Shown here one piece after another: positions 8,395 to 15,776 of a stretch of 44,011 nt of DNA. Position 1 is the stretch's first letter. Every line of letters begins with the position of its first letter. The translations under genes and the position numbers were made by a program. Source of the DNA: Microcaldota archaeon (GTDB lineage: Archaea; Micrarchaeota; Micrarchaeia; Micrarchaeales; Micrarchaeaceae); the NCBI GenBank assembly GCA_014874295.1, contig JACWAL010000022.1, forward strand, positions 1 to 44,011, written 5' to 3'. Under the pieces are notes generated by a model that did no database searches, was not told where the DNA came from, and saw only the letters and a list, made by a program, of their open reading frames with translations.

Positions 8395-9198
8395 TCAGGA
8401 AAGCCTGCGCAGCTGCCGCTTCAGCCTGCTCCACGAAATCTTCGCCTCCCCCACGCGCCTCATCTCCTCTACGGTCTCGGGGCCACCGCGCTCTATCCTT
8501 GCCAGCATCCTGCCCGCGACCGCTTCAACCGTCTCCTCTGTGGAGTTGTGCGCCAGCACGTCGAGCGCGTCAAGCGTAAACCTCACGGACTGGTACGGCA
8601 GCGCCGCGTAGACGTCCCCAGCAAAGCTCATGACCACAGGCGCACTCGAAGGGCCTATCTCGCGTATCGCATCCGTTGTCTTTGCTACCGCCATTGCCCT
8701 GTCGAAGCCAGGAGCGAATGAATACGGGAAGGCTATCAGGTTGCGGAAAACATCAGGCCAGTGGCCCTGCGGCATCCATAGCAACATGTCAGACACCTTT
8801 ATAACCGGACCGCTGCGCTCCGTCTCCTGTGCGATGGCCGCCATTGCCGTCGGTACACCCCAGAAGGAGTCTTCCTTTGTCGCGGCGTCTATCACCGCCG
8901 CGACCTTCATAACGGCCTCGCGGCAGCTTGCCCCAATCGTGTCCTCGATATAGTACGCGACCGCGCCCAGGCTGTTTGCTACCTCGTGCGGCCTCTCCAT
9001 CTCTATAGTTCCCCACTTGTCGCTACCCTTCTGGACAGCCTGGCTCGATGCCTTCTCAATGACGAAAGGCGTCATGCCAATATGGCCAAGCGCGCCGGCG
9101 TACCTGCCGTCCATCGCATACAGCTTCGCCCTGCTGATCCTGTCCTCGAACGTGGTGCGGTGCATCTCGTAGTCCGCACTGTGGTTACGCATTACCAT
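8395..9198 (-). CDS. Unrecognised 267-residue protein
   Basis: I do not recognise this protein. It has no signal peptide and only moderately hydrophobic stretches, so it is probably cytosolic and mainly alpha-helical. Residues 1-60 contain an acidic/basic start and MDGRYAGALGHIGMTPFVIEKA. The middle has EVANSLGAVAYYIEDTIGASCREAVMKVAAVIDAA and GPVIKVSDMLLWMPQGHWPDVF. The end is rich in Arg (WSRLKRQLRRLS). No catalytic motif is obvious. A TATA-like GTAAATAT lies about 29 bases before ATG 9198, consistent with its own leaderless transcript. Start could also be ATG 9192. Codon use looks like the neighbours, and the frame is free of competing real genes. Confidence 0.7.
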   Translation of the reverse strand: MVMRNHSADYEMHRTTFEDRISRAKLYAMDGRYAGALGHIGMTPFVIEKASSQAVQKGSDKWGTIEMERPHEVANSLGAVAYYIEDTIGASCREAVMKVAAVIDAATKEDSFWGVPTAMAAIAQETERSGPVIKVSDMLLWMPQGHWPDVFRNLIAFPYSFAPGFDRAMAVAKTTDAIREIGPSSAPVVMSFAGDVYAALPYQSVRFTLDALDVLAHNSTEETVEAVAGRMLARIERGGPETVEEMRRVGEAKISWSRLKRQLRRLS

Positions 9199-9283
9199 GG
9201 TTATGCCCGCTAGACACTTTTAGACTCAGATATTTACGCGTTTTCATTGGGCGTACAGGCTAGCCATGCGCTGCCGCACGCCG

Positions 9284-10027
9284 TCAGAGGTGCGTCAGTA
9301 TCGTGAGCAGGCCGAGCAGTATCGCCCCGATGGCTACGATTGCCTTCCCGTACTTTTTGACCGCGAACCGCTTGGTCAGCGTCGGCCCTATCAGGCCGCC
9401 TATCACAGCGCCGACAATCATATACAGTATCAAGGTGTAATCGGCTATCGTGCTCGACATGAGGTAGAGCGTGAACGCGAACGCGTCTATCGCAAACACC
9501 GCGAAGAGAGACACGCCTATCGCGTCCTTCTCCTTCTCGCCCGAGGCGATAAGGCCAGTGGTTGCGACCGGACCGTACCCTCCGCCCGATATTGCCTTGT
9601 TGAAGCCGCTGAGCGCGCTCAGCGCCCCGACCTTCTTCCACGAGAATGTGACCTTGCGCTGCAGGAGCATGAAGATCCCCATCGCTATGACCAGCAGGCC
9701 TATGTACATGTTAAGGTAGAACGACGGCAGGTGCAGCGCGACGAACACCGCGAGGGCGCTGCCGATGATACCCAACCCGACCATCATCGCCGCGACCTTG
9801 GCGTTCCTCTTGTCGAGCAGCCTGAAATTCTTCAGCTTCTGATGCCTCACCACACCTGTCAATCCAGTGCACAGCTGCGATACCAGTATCGTAGGGACGG
9901 CCATCAGCGATGATACGCCCAACAGGAGCAAAAGCGGTGTGCCAAGAGTCCCATAGCCCATGCCTATGGCCGTGTCCATCACTCCGAGGAGGAAGCCGAT
10001 CATGGACCCTTCGATTCCCAAAGCCAT
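9284..10027 (-). CDS. TauE/SafE family membrane permease
   Basis: A 247-residue protein with about seven or eight transmembrane helices in two related halves. The pattern GxGYGTLGTPLLLL near the N-terminus and GGGYGPVATTGLIASG in the middle is typical of the TauE/SafE (former DUF81) family. Members export or import sulfite, sulfoacetate and other small sulfur-containing or organic anions; the substrate here cannot be read from the sequence. Its start lies just downstream of a 22-bp palindrome that overlaps the expected promoter, so it may be controlled by a dedicated regulator. Confidence 0.85.
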   Translation of the reverse strand: MALGIEGSMIGFLLGVMDTAIGMGYGTLGTPLLLLLGVSSLMAVPTILVSQLCTGLTGVVRHQKLKNFRLLDKRNAKVAAMMVGLGIIGSALAVFVALHLPSFYLNMYIGLLVIAMGIFMLLQRKVTFSWKKVGALSALSGFNKAISGGGYGPVATTGLIASGEKEKDAIGVSLFAVFAIDAFAFTLYLMSSTIADYTLILYMIVGAVIGGLIGPTLTKRFAVKKYGKAIVAIGAILLGLLTILTHL

Positions 10028-10038
10028 TGCATCATCTA

Positions 10039-10081
10039 ATGTATTTTAATTAAAATACATTGTATAATATTATGTACAATT
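10039..10081 (-). promoter_or_regulatory. Palindromic operator/promoter of the TauE-type permease
   Basis: Positions 10039-10060 are a perfect 22-bp palindrome with half-site ATGTATTTTAA. It is centred about 22 bases upstream of the permease ATG and contains the A/T-rich element expected as TATA box. A second, imperfect inverted repeat with TTGTA...TACAA arms follows at 10060-10079. A dimeric regulator bound here would block promoter access. The regulator itself is not identified. Confidence 0.5.
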
Positions 10082-10159
10082 AAGAATAAAAAGGTTTCTG
10101 TCCGAGAGACATTGGCCGCGCACCACTGCAAAGGCTATGCTATCTCTCGCAAAAACCTG

Positions 10160-10261
10160 TGCAGGGGGTGAGATTCGAACTCACGAAGGTGCTAGACCAC
10201 AGGATCTTAAGTCCTGCGCATTTTTCTGTGGCTGAGCCAAACCAGACTTTGCTACCCCTGC
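10160..10261 (-). tRNA. tRNA-Leu (anticodon TAA) with enlarged D-loop
   Basis: Read on the minus strand, the acceptor arms GCAGGGG/CCCCTGC pair over 7 bp. The anticodon stem CAGGA/TCCTG encloses CTTAAGA, anticodon TAA. A class II variable arm follows, then the T arm GTGAG-TTCGAAT-CTCAC. The discriminator is A and no CCA is encoded. The total is 102 nt, against about 86 expected. The excess of about 16 nt lies in the D-loop after the GG pair and contains a small hairpin (TGGC-TCA-GCCA). It could be an intron at a non-canonical position. The gene begins one base after the PAC2 stop and is followed by a T run (TTTTT) at 10151-10155. Confidence 0.9.
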
Positions 10262-10262
10262 A

Positions 10263-10997
10263 TCAAGCATACATCGAGGGACCGGCCTCCTTGCTGCCGA
10301 CAGAGTCCTTCGTCTCCTTGCTCCTCTTGAGGATGTTCTTTATGCGCTCCTCGACTATGCCAGCTTCCTTCTCGAGCTCGTCGGTGTCGATGCTGAGCTT
10401 CAGCACCCTGTTTATGCTCTTTATGGCGAGCTCCGCATACCTTGGGTCTATGACCTGCGGGTTGACGGGCACGAGCACGTTGATGTCGTCGATGTCGTCG
10501 AGCGAGGCGTACATCAGCATGAGCGCGCCTATTCCGGCTGCAACACCCTCTCCTATGCTCTTCAGGCCGAGGCTGTCAAGCTTGTCAACTATCTCCTTCT
10601 TGGACGCGATTGCGAAGACGTCCTGGTTGTTCGGGTTCTCGGTCGGCACGCCGCTGAGCGATATTATCTGTGACATCTTGCCGGACTTGACGAACCCATG
10701 CAGCTTCTCAGATATGTCGTATATCGCGTTCTCGGATACAACGTTCGACTCGGCGAAGAGGGCCACGATCTTGTACTTCTTTGAGTAGTAGAGCCTGCAT
10801 GGTGGCAGTGGCGTGTCACCGTGTATCGAGACCAGCGGCGGGAACGCCGTCCCCTTCAGGTAACCAACGTATTCCATGCCAAGCTTGCTTATCATGTAGC
10901 TTATCGTCATCGGGCCGACAAGTCCTGCGCCCGGAAAACCCTCTATAAACGTGCATCCTGACATATCGACCTTCTTCAGCATCTCTATCTCTATCAT
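10263..10997 (-). CDS. PAC2 family protein (proteasome assembly chaperone-like)
   Basis: A 244-residue member of the archaeal PAC2 family, related to proteasome assembly chaperones. The conserved start MLKKVDMSGCTFIEGFPGAGLVGPMTISYMI contains the family's hallmark GFPGAGLVG. SLSGVPTENPNN and GEGVAAGIGALMLMYA mark the second half, and a charged helical tail follows (ELEKEAGIVEERIKNILKRSKE). In archaea such proteins are linked to proteasome assembly or protein quality control, but many paralogues are uncharacterised. The stop codon is one base from the 5' end of tRNA-Leu(TAA) on the same strand, so the two are probably one transcript. Confidence 0.85.
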   Translation of the reverse strand: MIEIEMLKKVDMSGCTFIEGFPGAGLVGPMTISYMISKLGMEYVGYLKGTAFPPLVSIHGDTPLPPCRLYYSKKYKIVALFAESNVVSENAIYDISEKLHGFVKSGKMSQIISLSGVPTENPNNQDVFAIASKKEIVDKLDSLGLKSIGEGVAAGIGALMLMYASLDDIDDINVLVPVNPQVIDPRYAELAIKSINRVLKLSIDTDELEKEAGIVEERIKNILKRSKETKDSVGSKEAGPSMYA

Positions 10998-11025
10998 GGA
11001 ATCTGTACTACTATCCCGCTATAGG

Positions 11026-11038
11026 TTTTTATATAGTT
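11026..11038. promoter_or_regulatory. TATA region between divergent PAC2 and secreted-protein genes
   Basis: The 63-base gap between ATG 10997 (minus) and ATG 11061 (plus) holds GGTTTTTATATAG. Its distance to both starts, about 25-35 bases, fits an archaeal TATA box, so it may serve either or both genes. No other A/T-rich element is present in the gap. Confidence 0.5.
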
Positions 11039-11060
11039 GTGCGGATAAGTTATAGGTCGC

Positions 11061-12068
11061 ATGGATGAAGGTACTGGCGACGGCGCGCGAATCGCGGCCG
11101 CGATCGCCATCGCAGCTCTCATCGTCTCGTTGATTATAATCCCTTCAGCGCGCGCACAGTCAGGCGAGAGCGCAATGCAGGCACTGAGTGCATTCAACCG
11201 CGATTACGGCGCGTTCATGAGCACGCAGAACATCGCCGTGTCGTACAGCGCCAACCTGGACTACGGCTACTACGGTACATTGCTTTCCATCTTCAGTCCA
11301 ACGATAACCATGTACAAGTTCGGCAGCGACTTCTCCACAAGGATAACGCTCGGATCAGTATTCCTGCCGTTCTACAGTATATCGGCCACGTTCTACGAAT
11401 CCAACGGCACAACCCTCTACTGCCTCGGCAGCTCCACCTGGTTCGCCACAAGCGTGGCGAGATGCGGACTTGTCGGCAACATCAGTGCAGAGGGTATAAC
11501 CACGTACTATCCGAACTTCGACTCGAGCGACTTCAGCAATGTATCCTATGAAGGGACTTCCGCTTCAGGGAGCGAGAGGTGCGATGCATTCTCCGGCGCG
11601 TACTCTGGGAACCTGCTGAATGGATTGCTTTCAAAGGTGGGGCTGCACTCTGGAACCACGGCAACATTCAGGTTCTGCCTGAACAGCGCTCTTGGATACC
11701 TGCAGCAGCTGAACGCATCGCTGCAGGGTTACTCGCTAGGGATCAAGGCAACGGGCGCTACAGTGGGAGGTGCACGACAGTCCGATTTCGCGCTGCCCGT
11801 TAATTTCGTCGCGGACTGGCCAGCATGCCACGGCAATAGCGTCTCGTTCTATTACGTTCCAGTCAAGAAGGCGGTTGATCCCCACCTCACGATAACACCG
11901 AAGGGATCCCAGGCCCTGCTTTCCGAGGGAACACTGAACGGCTCGTTCAGGCCCTTTGGGATGTATCGCCTCAACATCACGGCGAGCGGGCCCGTGAACA
12001 GTGGGGAGAACCTCAGCGTCTGCATCGGCGGGCAGGGAGACACCTGCGCGATAATGCAGTGCACCTGA
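11061..12068 (+). CDS. Secreted or membrane-anchored protein of unknown function
   Basis: I do not recognise a family. The 335-residue product has a hydrophobic segment at residues 11-32 (IAAAIAIAALIVSLIIIPSARAQS) that can be a signal peptide with cleavage near ARA-QS, or an anchor. The rest is Ser/Thr/Gly-rich and beta-like. It has at least nine Cys (for example LYCLGSS, ARCGLVG, ERCDAFS, FRFCLNS, WPACHG, CIGGQGDTCAIMQC) that could form disulfides outside the cell, and several NxS/T sequons (SNGT, GNIS, SNVS, LNAS, LNGS). It stands alone, between PAC2 and a small protein gene. Confidence 0.75.
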   Translation: MDEGTGDGARIAAAIAIAALIVSLIIIPSARAQSGESAMQALSAFNRDYGAFMSTQNIAVSYSANLDYGYYGTLLSIFSPTITMYKFGSDFSTRITLGSVFLPFYSISATFYESNGTTLYCLGSSTWFATSVARCGLVGNISAEGITTYYPNFDSSDFSNVSYEGTSASGSERCDAFSGAYSGNLLNGLLSKVGLHSGTTATFRFCLNSALGYLQQLNASLQGYSLGIKATGATVGGARQSDFALPVNFVADWPACHGNSVSFYYVPVKKAVDPHLTITPKGSQALLSEGTLNGSFRPFGMYRLNITASGPVNSGENLSVCIGGQGDTCAIMQCT

Positions 12069-12193
12069 TTTTGTCGTCGCAAATACGCGGCTTTGACGAC
12101 GGCACGCGGCGTTTCAGATATATAAGCGTTTTCGGTTTAAAAGCCTGATTGCAGCGGAGCGTATGGAACTTTCCGACGGAAAATAGACGATAA

Positions 12194-12203
12194 TTATTTA
12201 AAG
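12194..12203 (+). promoter_or_regulatory. TATA box of the small repeat protein gene
   Basis: TTATTTAAAG lies about 30 bases before ATG 12233, giving a very short leader. The rest of the 164-base gap since 12068 holds an inverted repeat GTCGTC...GACGAC at about 12073-12101, just after the upstream stop, which may help end the upstream transcript. Confidence 0.5.
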
Positions 12204-12232
12204 ATGACGTTAGATATGTAACTGTGATAACC

Positions 12233-12457
12233 ATGGCCGAAAGAATTGGGAGTGAATCGATAGACAGAGAGAACGGATATCTGTACTATCTGGGCAAGGA
12301 TGGCTACGTGTGGAGGACGCCGATGAGGTCCAACACCCGCGGAAGGAAGGGCAAGGTCGGAAGCGAAAGGATCAAGAGGCAGGAGGGATACCTTTACTTC
12401 ATAGACAAGAAGGGTTATGTTGCTAGGTCGAAGATGAACAGGAGGGGAAGGAGGTAA
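12233..12457 (+). CDS. Small basic protein with two tandem GYLY...GYV repeats
   Basis: A 74-residue, Arg/Lys-rich protein (start MAERIGSESI; an upstream ATG at 12224 adds three residues). It is built of two copies of one unit: IGSESIDRENGYLYYLGKDG-YVWRTPM and VGSERIKRQEGYLYFIDKKG-YVARSKM. Each unit looks like a short beta-hairpin sheet module. I have an impression of similar two-unit proteins in other archaeal small genomes, without known function. The basic charge and aromatic/Gly pattern would fit a nucleic-acid or ribosome-associated protein; this is inference only. It has its own TATA box. Confidence 0.75.
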   Translation: MAERIGSESIDRENGYLYYLGKDGYVWRTPMRSNTRGRKGKVGSERIKRQEGYLYFIDKKGYVARSKMNRRGRR

Positions 12458-12472
12458 TCCTTCTCTACTCTG

Positions 12473-12871
12473 TCACAGCGAGAGGCGCATTCCTTTTCTT
12501 AGTCTCTTCGCACTGATGAGCCCGGATTTGCCTTCGAGCACGTAAAGCGCGGGGCGCGTCGGTGAGTAGGTCCTGCAGTGCAGCATGGACAGGCACGGCT
12601 GTAACTTTTCCTTCATGTCCACAATTCTTAGCGAGCGGTCCAGCCACAGCACGTCTATGCTGAAGCGCATGTTCTTCATCCACAGAGAATGGTATCCCTC
12701 GCCCCCGAAGATGAACAGCATGCACTCGTTCTCCTTGATGCCTGAGCGATACATGAGCCCTATCATGCGCTTGACGAACGTGTCGGCCACTATGGCGCGC
12801 ATCCTGTGGCCGTTGGCTCTTATCGTGACGGTCCTGTAGCGCTGCCTCTTCTGGAGCCACGCGAGCGCCAT
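12473..12871 (-). CDS. DUF192 family protein
   Basis: The 132-residue product matches the DUF192 pattern: VADTFVKRMIGLMYR near residue 30, MLFIFGGEGYHSLWMKNMRFSIDVLWLD in the middle, and a C-terminal PALYVLEGKSGLI. The family adopts a small beta-barrel fold and is often secreted in bacteria; its biochemical role is not settled. There is no signal peptide here. It lies seven bases after the aldehyde dehydrogenase gene, on the same strand, so probably one operon. Confidence 0.85.
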   Translation of the reverse strand: MALAWLQKRQRYRTVTIRANGHRMRAIVADTFVKRMIGLMYRSGIKENECMLFIFGGEGYHSLWMKNMRFSIDVLWLDRSLRIVDMKEKLQPCLSMLHCRTYSPTRPALYVLEGKSGLISAKRLRKGMRLSL

Positions 12872-12878
12872 AGAATCA

Positions 12879-14504
12879 CTACTGCAGCGAGAGGCTCTGC
12901 TCCCTCATGAACTGCTCGAGGTAGAATTTGCTGCCCGTTCCCTTGCCGGTCAACCCGCTGCCCTTCCAGCCCACGAACGTGTGCGCGCCGACTATCGCGC
13001 CGGTGGTCGCGCTCACCGCCCTGTTGACGTACATGACTCCTGATTCCATCCTCTTCGAGAAGGCGTCTATCTCCTTTTTGTTGGTGGAATAGAGCCCAGC
13101 TGTTAGTCCGTACTCGGTGTCGTTCGCCATGGAGAGCGCCTCGTCGAAGCCCTTGAACGGGATAAGCAGAAGCACTGGAAGGAATAGCTCCTCGTGTACC
13201 AGCTCATGGTTCTGCCTCAGCTCTGCAAGCACAGGCTCGACATAAAAGCCATCGAGCGCGGTGTCGGCCTTGCTGCCCCCATAGAGCAATCTGCCGGATG
13301 CCTTTATCTTCTCTACCGACTCCAGGTATCTCTTGAAGGCCAGTTCGCCGATGAGCGGGCCGATGAACACGTCCTTCTTGAGTGGGTTCCCTATCTTCAT
13401 GGAACGCATTCTCTCCACGACCTTGCTGATGAATATCTCCTTTATGGACTCATGCACATACACCCTCGAGAGGGCGCTGCACTTCTGGCCGGCGAAGCCG
13501 AACGCCGCACCCACCACCCCGGACGCTGCGGCGTCGAGGTCGCAGGTCTTCGACACTATCACAGGGTTCTTGCCACCCATCTCCACTATGAACGTCTTCT
13601 GCAACCCCGCAGAATAGGTCTTACGTATCATGCCAAGTCCTGTGGACCTCGATCCAGTGAAGACTATCCCTGCAACGTCTTTGTTGATGACCAACTCGTC
13701 GCCAACCTCGCTCCCCGGGCCTGTGACGAAATTAAATACTCCGGGGGGCACTCCAGCCTCGGAGAACAGTTTGTACAGCTTTAGGCCTGTGAGCATCGTC
13801 ATGTTGTCTGTGCTCGAGGGCTTGAACACAACTGTATTTCCGGTTATCATGGCGCCTATGCCCATGCCTGCCGATATCGAAACAGGAAAGTTGAATGGGG
13901 CGAGGACGCCGAACACCCCATATGGACGCAGTGCTATCCTTATTCTCTCCGATGGAGAAGGAGCGCCCTGGAATCCCACCTTGACGCTCACAGATCCGGG
14001 AAGCGTGACCTTCCTGATGAAGCCCTTGTTGCTTTCGAGCTCAATCGAGTAGTAGCGTGCGAAATCTATCGCCTCGTCCACTTCCCCTACTGATTCGTAT
14101 CGAGACTTCCCGTTTTCGATGCTGAGCACCGCGGCAAGCTCAAACTTGTCTCGTGCCGCCAAGTCTGCAAACTTCCTGAATATCGTAGCGCGCTCTCTGT
14201 AGTCCCTGTACTGCCACGTCTCGAATGCAGCTTTTGCTGCTGATATCGCTTGGCGGGCATGCTCGCGGCCTCCCCTTTGGAAGTAACCTATTACCAAACC
14301 GTCTATCGGCGACTTCTCGACCAGCTTCGACGTTGAGTATGCCTCCCGACCGTCTATGTATATCGGGTGCACTCTCCCCATGTTCCTACGGACCTTCTCT
14401 ACAGCGGAATCGAAAAGCGCGTCGAACTCATCCTCCTTGTCATCCTCGAGGAATCTTCTGTACGTGAATTCGTTCGTGAACTTTGACCGCAATTGAACAC
14501 CCAT
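12879..14504 (-). CDS. Aldehyde dehydrogenase, 1-pyrroline-5-carboxylate dehydrogenase-like
   Basis: A 541-residue NAD(P)-dependent aldehyde dehydrogenase. Oxyanion Asn is in LAPFNFPVSI (Asn205), the general base Glu308 in VEMGGKN, and the nucleophile Cys342 in FAGQKCSALSRVYV. The GQKCSA form and the long N-terminus (FTYRRFL near residue 15) resemble P5C dehydrogenases, which oxidise glutamate semialdehyde from proline or ornithine to glutamate. The class III aminotransferase in this window could supply such a substrate, but they are 21 kb apart. The gene ends TAG immediately followed in frame by TGA, the only TAG stop among intact genes here. Confidence 0.9.
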   Translation of the reverse strand: MGVQLRSKFTNEFTYRRFLEDDKEDEFDALFDSAVEKVRRNMGRVHPIYIDGREAYSTSKLVEKSPIDGLVIGYFQRGGREHARQAISAAKAAFETWQYRDYRERATIFRKFADLAARDKFELAAVLSIENGKSRYESVGEVDEAIDFARYYSIELESNKGFIRKVTLPGSVSVKVGFQGAPSPSERIRIALRPYGVFGVLAPFNFPVSISAGMGIGAMITGNTVVFKPSSTDNMTMLTGLKLYKLFSEAGVPPGVFNFVTGPGSEVGDELVINKDVAGIVFTGSRSTGLGMIRKTYSAGLQKTFIVEMGGKNPVIVSKTCDLDAAASGVVGAAFGFAGQKCSALSRVYVHESIKEIFISKVVERMRSMKIGNPLKKDVFIGPLIGELAFKRYLESVEKIKASGRLLYGGSKADTALDGFYVEPVLAELRQNHELVHEELFLPVLLLIPFKGFDEALSMANDTEYGLTAGLYSTNKKEIDAFSKRMESGVMYVNRAVSATTGAIVGAHTFVGWKGSGLTGKGTGSKFYLEQFMREQSLSLQ

Positions 14505-14562
14505 TTCGATATTACGGTAACGAACCTTTTATAGCTTTTCAGGAGAATCCTCTGTGTTTCAC

Positions 14563-15291
14563 ATGCACATCATGCAGGAGCTCAAGAAGGAGCTCCTATC
14601 TGGTGGGAGAGTCAGTGTCATATTCTTAGGCGATAGCATCACCTCTACAGAATGGGTTCATCCGAACTGGCGCGAAATCGTGGAATACGTGCTGAAGGAG
14701 GAGCTGATCAAGGCAGTGGGAGAGGACGATTGGAGGATACCGTCATGGGGGATAAGGTGCTTCAACTTCGGCTTTGATGGTTCCACCACTGTTGACCTGC
14801 TCGACAGGGTCAATGATATGCTGCGCGTCGATCCATATGTGGCCATCTACCTGGAGAATACGAATGAAATCCATTATGATTTCACTCCGCAGCAGCATGC
14901 TAAGAACGCCTTGAAGTTGGTCAATGGTCTGCTGAAGAAGTGCAGACATGTGATCGTGTGCAACTCGATTGCGGGAAACAAAAAGGAATACAACAAGCGA
15001 ATGGCAGGGTATGCTGCGGCTGTACGCGAAGTGAGGTTCGACAAGAGGGTCACATTCATAGACACGTTCTCCGAATACGCAAAGTACGACCTGGACAGGT
15101 TCTTCACCTTCACGTCAGAGGGCAATCCATTCCTGGGCCTGAAGCGCGGGGACACTGATTTTGCGCATCCGAACCAGCTGGGCAATGCCTACATCGCGAT
15201 GATAGTGCTTAAGAAGGGCTTTGGCATAAGGTTCGATCCGGAGCTCTATATGAAATCGACAAACAATGGGGAGATGTTCCCGAGGTACTGA
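14563..15291 (+). CDS. SGNH/GDSL-family hydrolase
   Basis: The product has the block I motif FLGDSIT with nucleophile Ser near residue 25, Gly and Asn positions in FNFGFDGSTTVDLL and YLENTNEIH, and a C-terminal DTDFAHPNQLG with the catalytic Asp-x-x-His. SGNH enzymes cleave esters of lipids or acylated sugars. There is no signal peptide, so it is probably cytosolic. A TATA box TTTTATAG at 14527-14534 places transcription start near 14557, which is why I prefer ATG 14563 over GTG 14554. The gene ends two bases before Cgi121, giving a two-gene operon. Confidence 0.8.
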   Translation: MHIMQELKKELLSGGRVSVIFLGDSITSTEWVHPNWREIVEYVLKEELIKAVGEDDWRIPSWGIRCFNFGFDGSTTVDLLDRVNDMLRVDPYVAIYLENTNEIHYDFTPQQHAKNALKLVNGLLKKCRHVIVCNSIAGNKKEYNKRMAGYAAAVREVRFDKRVTFIDTFSEYAKYDLDRFFTFTSEGNPFLGLKRGDTDFAHPNQLGNAYIAMIVLKKGFGIRFDPELYMKSTNNGEMFPRY

Positions 15292-15293
15292 AC

Positions 15294-15776
15294 ATGCCAG
15301 ACCTTAACGCGTCAGGAATCGTGATAAAGACCGCGACCAGCGATGCGAATGTGGACGAAGTGCTCGAGTTTGTTGAGCTGGGGAACTCCAAGGGGAAGCT
15401 GTTCCAGGTCTTCAGCTACGACAGCGTCATTAGCGAGACCCATCTGAAGGCTGCGTACGTCAACACGCTGCTCGCATTCGAGGATAAGTCTAACATAGCC
15501 AGCCGTCCGCATATAGAGGTGTTGCTCTTTGCGGCCATGACGAAGCAGATAGGGGACGCAATACGCGCAGTAGGGATAAAGAGCACTAAGAGGTTCGTCG
15601 CGCTCTCCGACAATGCGGAATCGATGAGGAGGTTCGGCTCCGTCGCGAAGCTCAGCAGGTTTTCGATTGACCAGGAGCACAGCATGGAGGCCTCGAGAAG
15701 GCTCGGATTCAGCGGCAGCGTGCCCGACGAGCATGCAATCCTTACGAGGATGGCTCAGTCAAGGCTCAACATCTGA
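15294..15776 (+). CDS. KEOPS complex subunit Cgi121
   Basis: The 160-residue protein contains ETHLKAAYVNTLLAFEDKSNIA and PHIEVLLFAAMTKQIGDAIRAVGIK, the core of the Cgi121 family. Cgi121 binds Bud32 and the tRNA 3' end in the KEOPS complex that makes N6-threonylcarbamoyladenosine at position 37 of ANN-decoding tRNAs. The other KEOPS genes are not in this window. Its last 18 bases overlap, tail to tail, with the XPF-type nuclease gene. Confidence 0.85.
   Translation: MPDLNASGIVIKTATSDANVDEVLEFVELGNSKGKLFQVFSYDSVISETHLKAAYVNTLLAFEDKSNIASRPHIEVLLFAAMTKQIGDAIRAVGIKSTKRFVALSDNAESMRRFGSVAKLSRFSIDQEHSMEASRRLGFSGSVPDEHAILTRMAQSRLNI

Noticed and set aside
12465-12860. Alternative frame over the DUF192 gene
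   Set aside because: The DUF192 frame matches the family; the other frame is a His/Arg-rich shadow.
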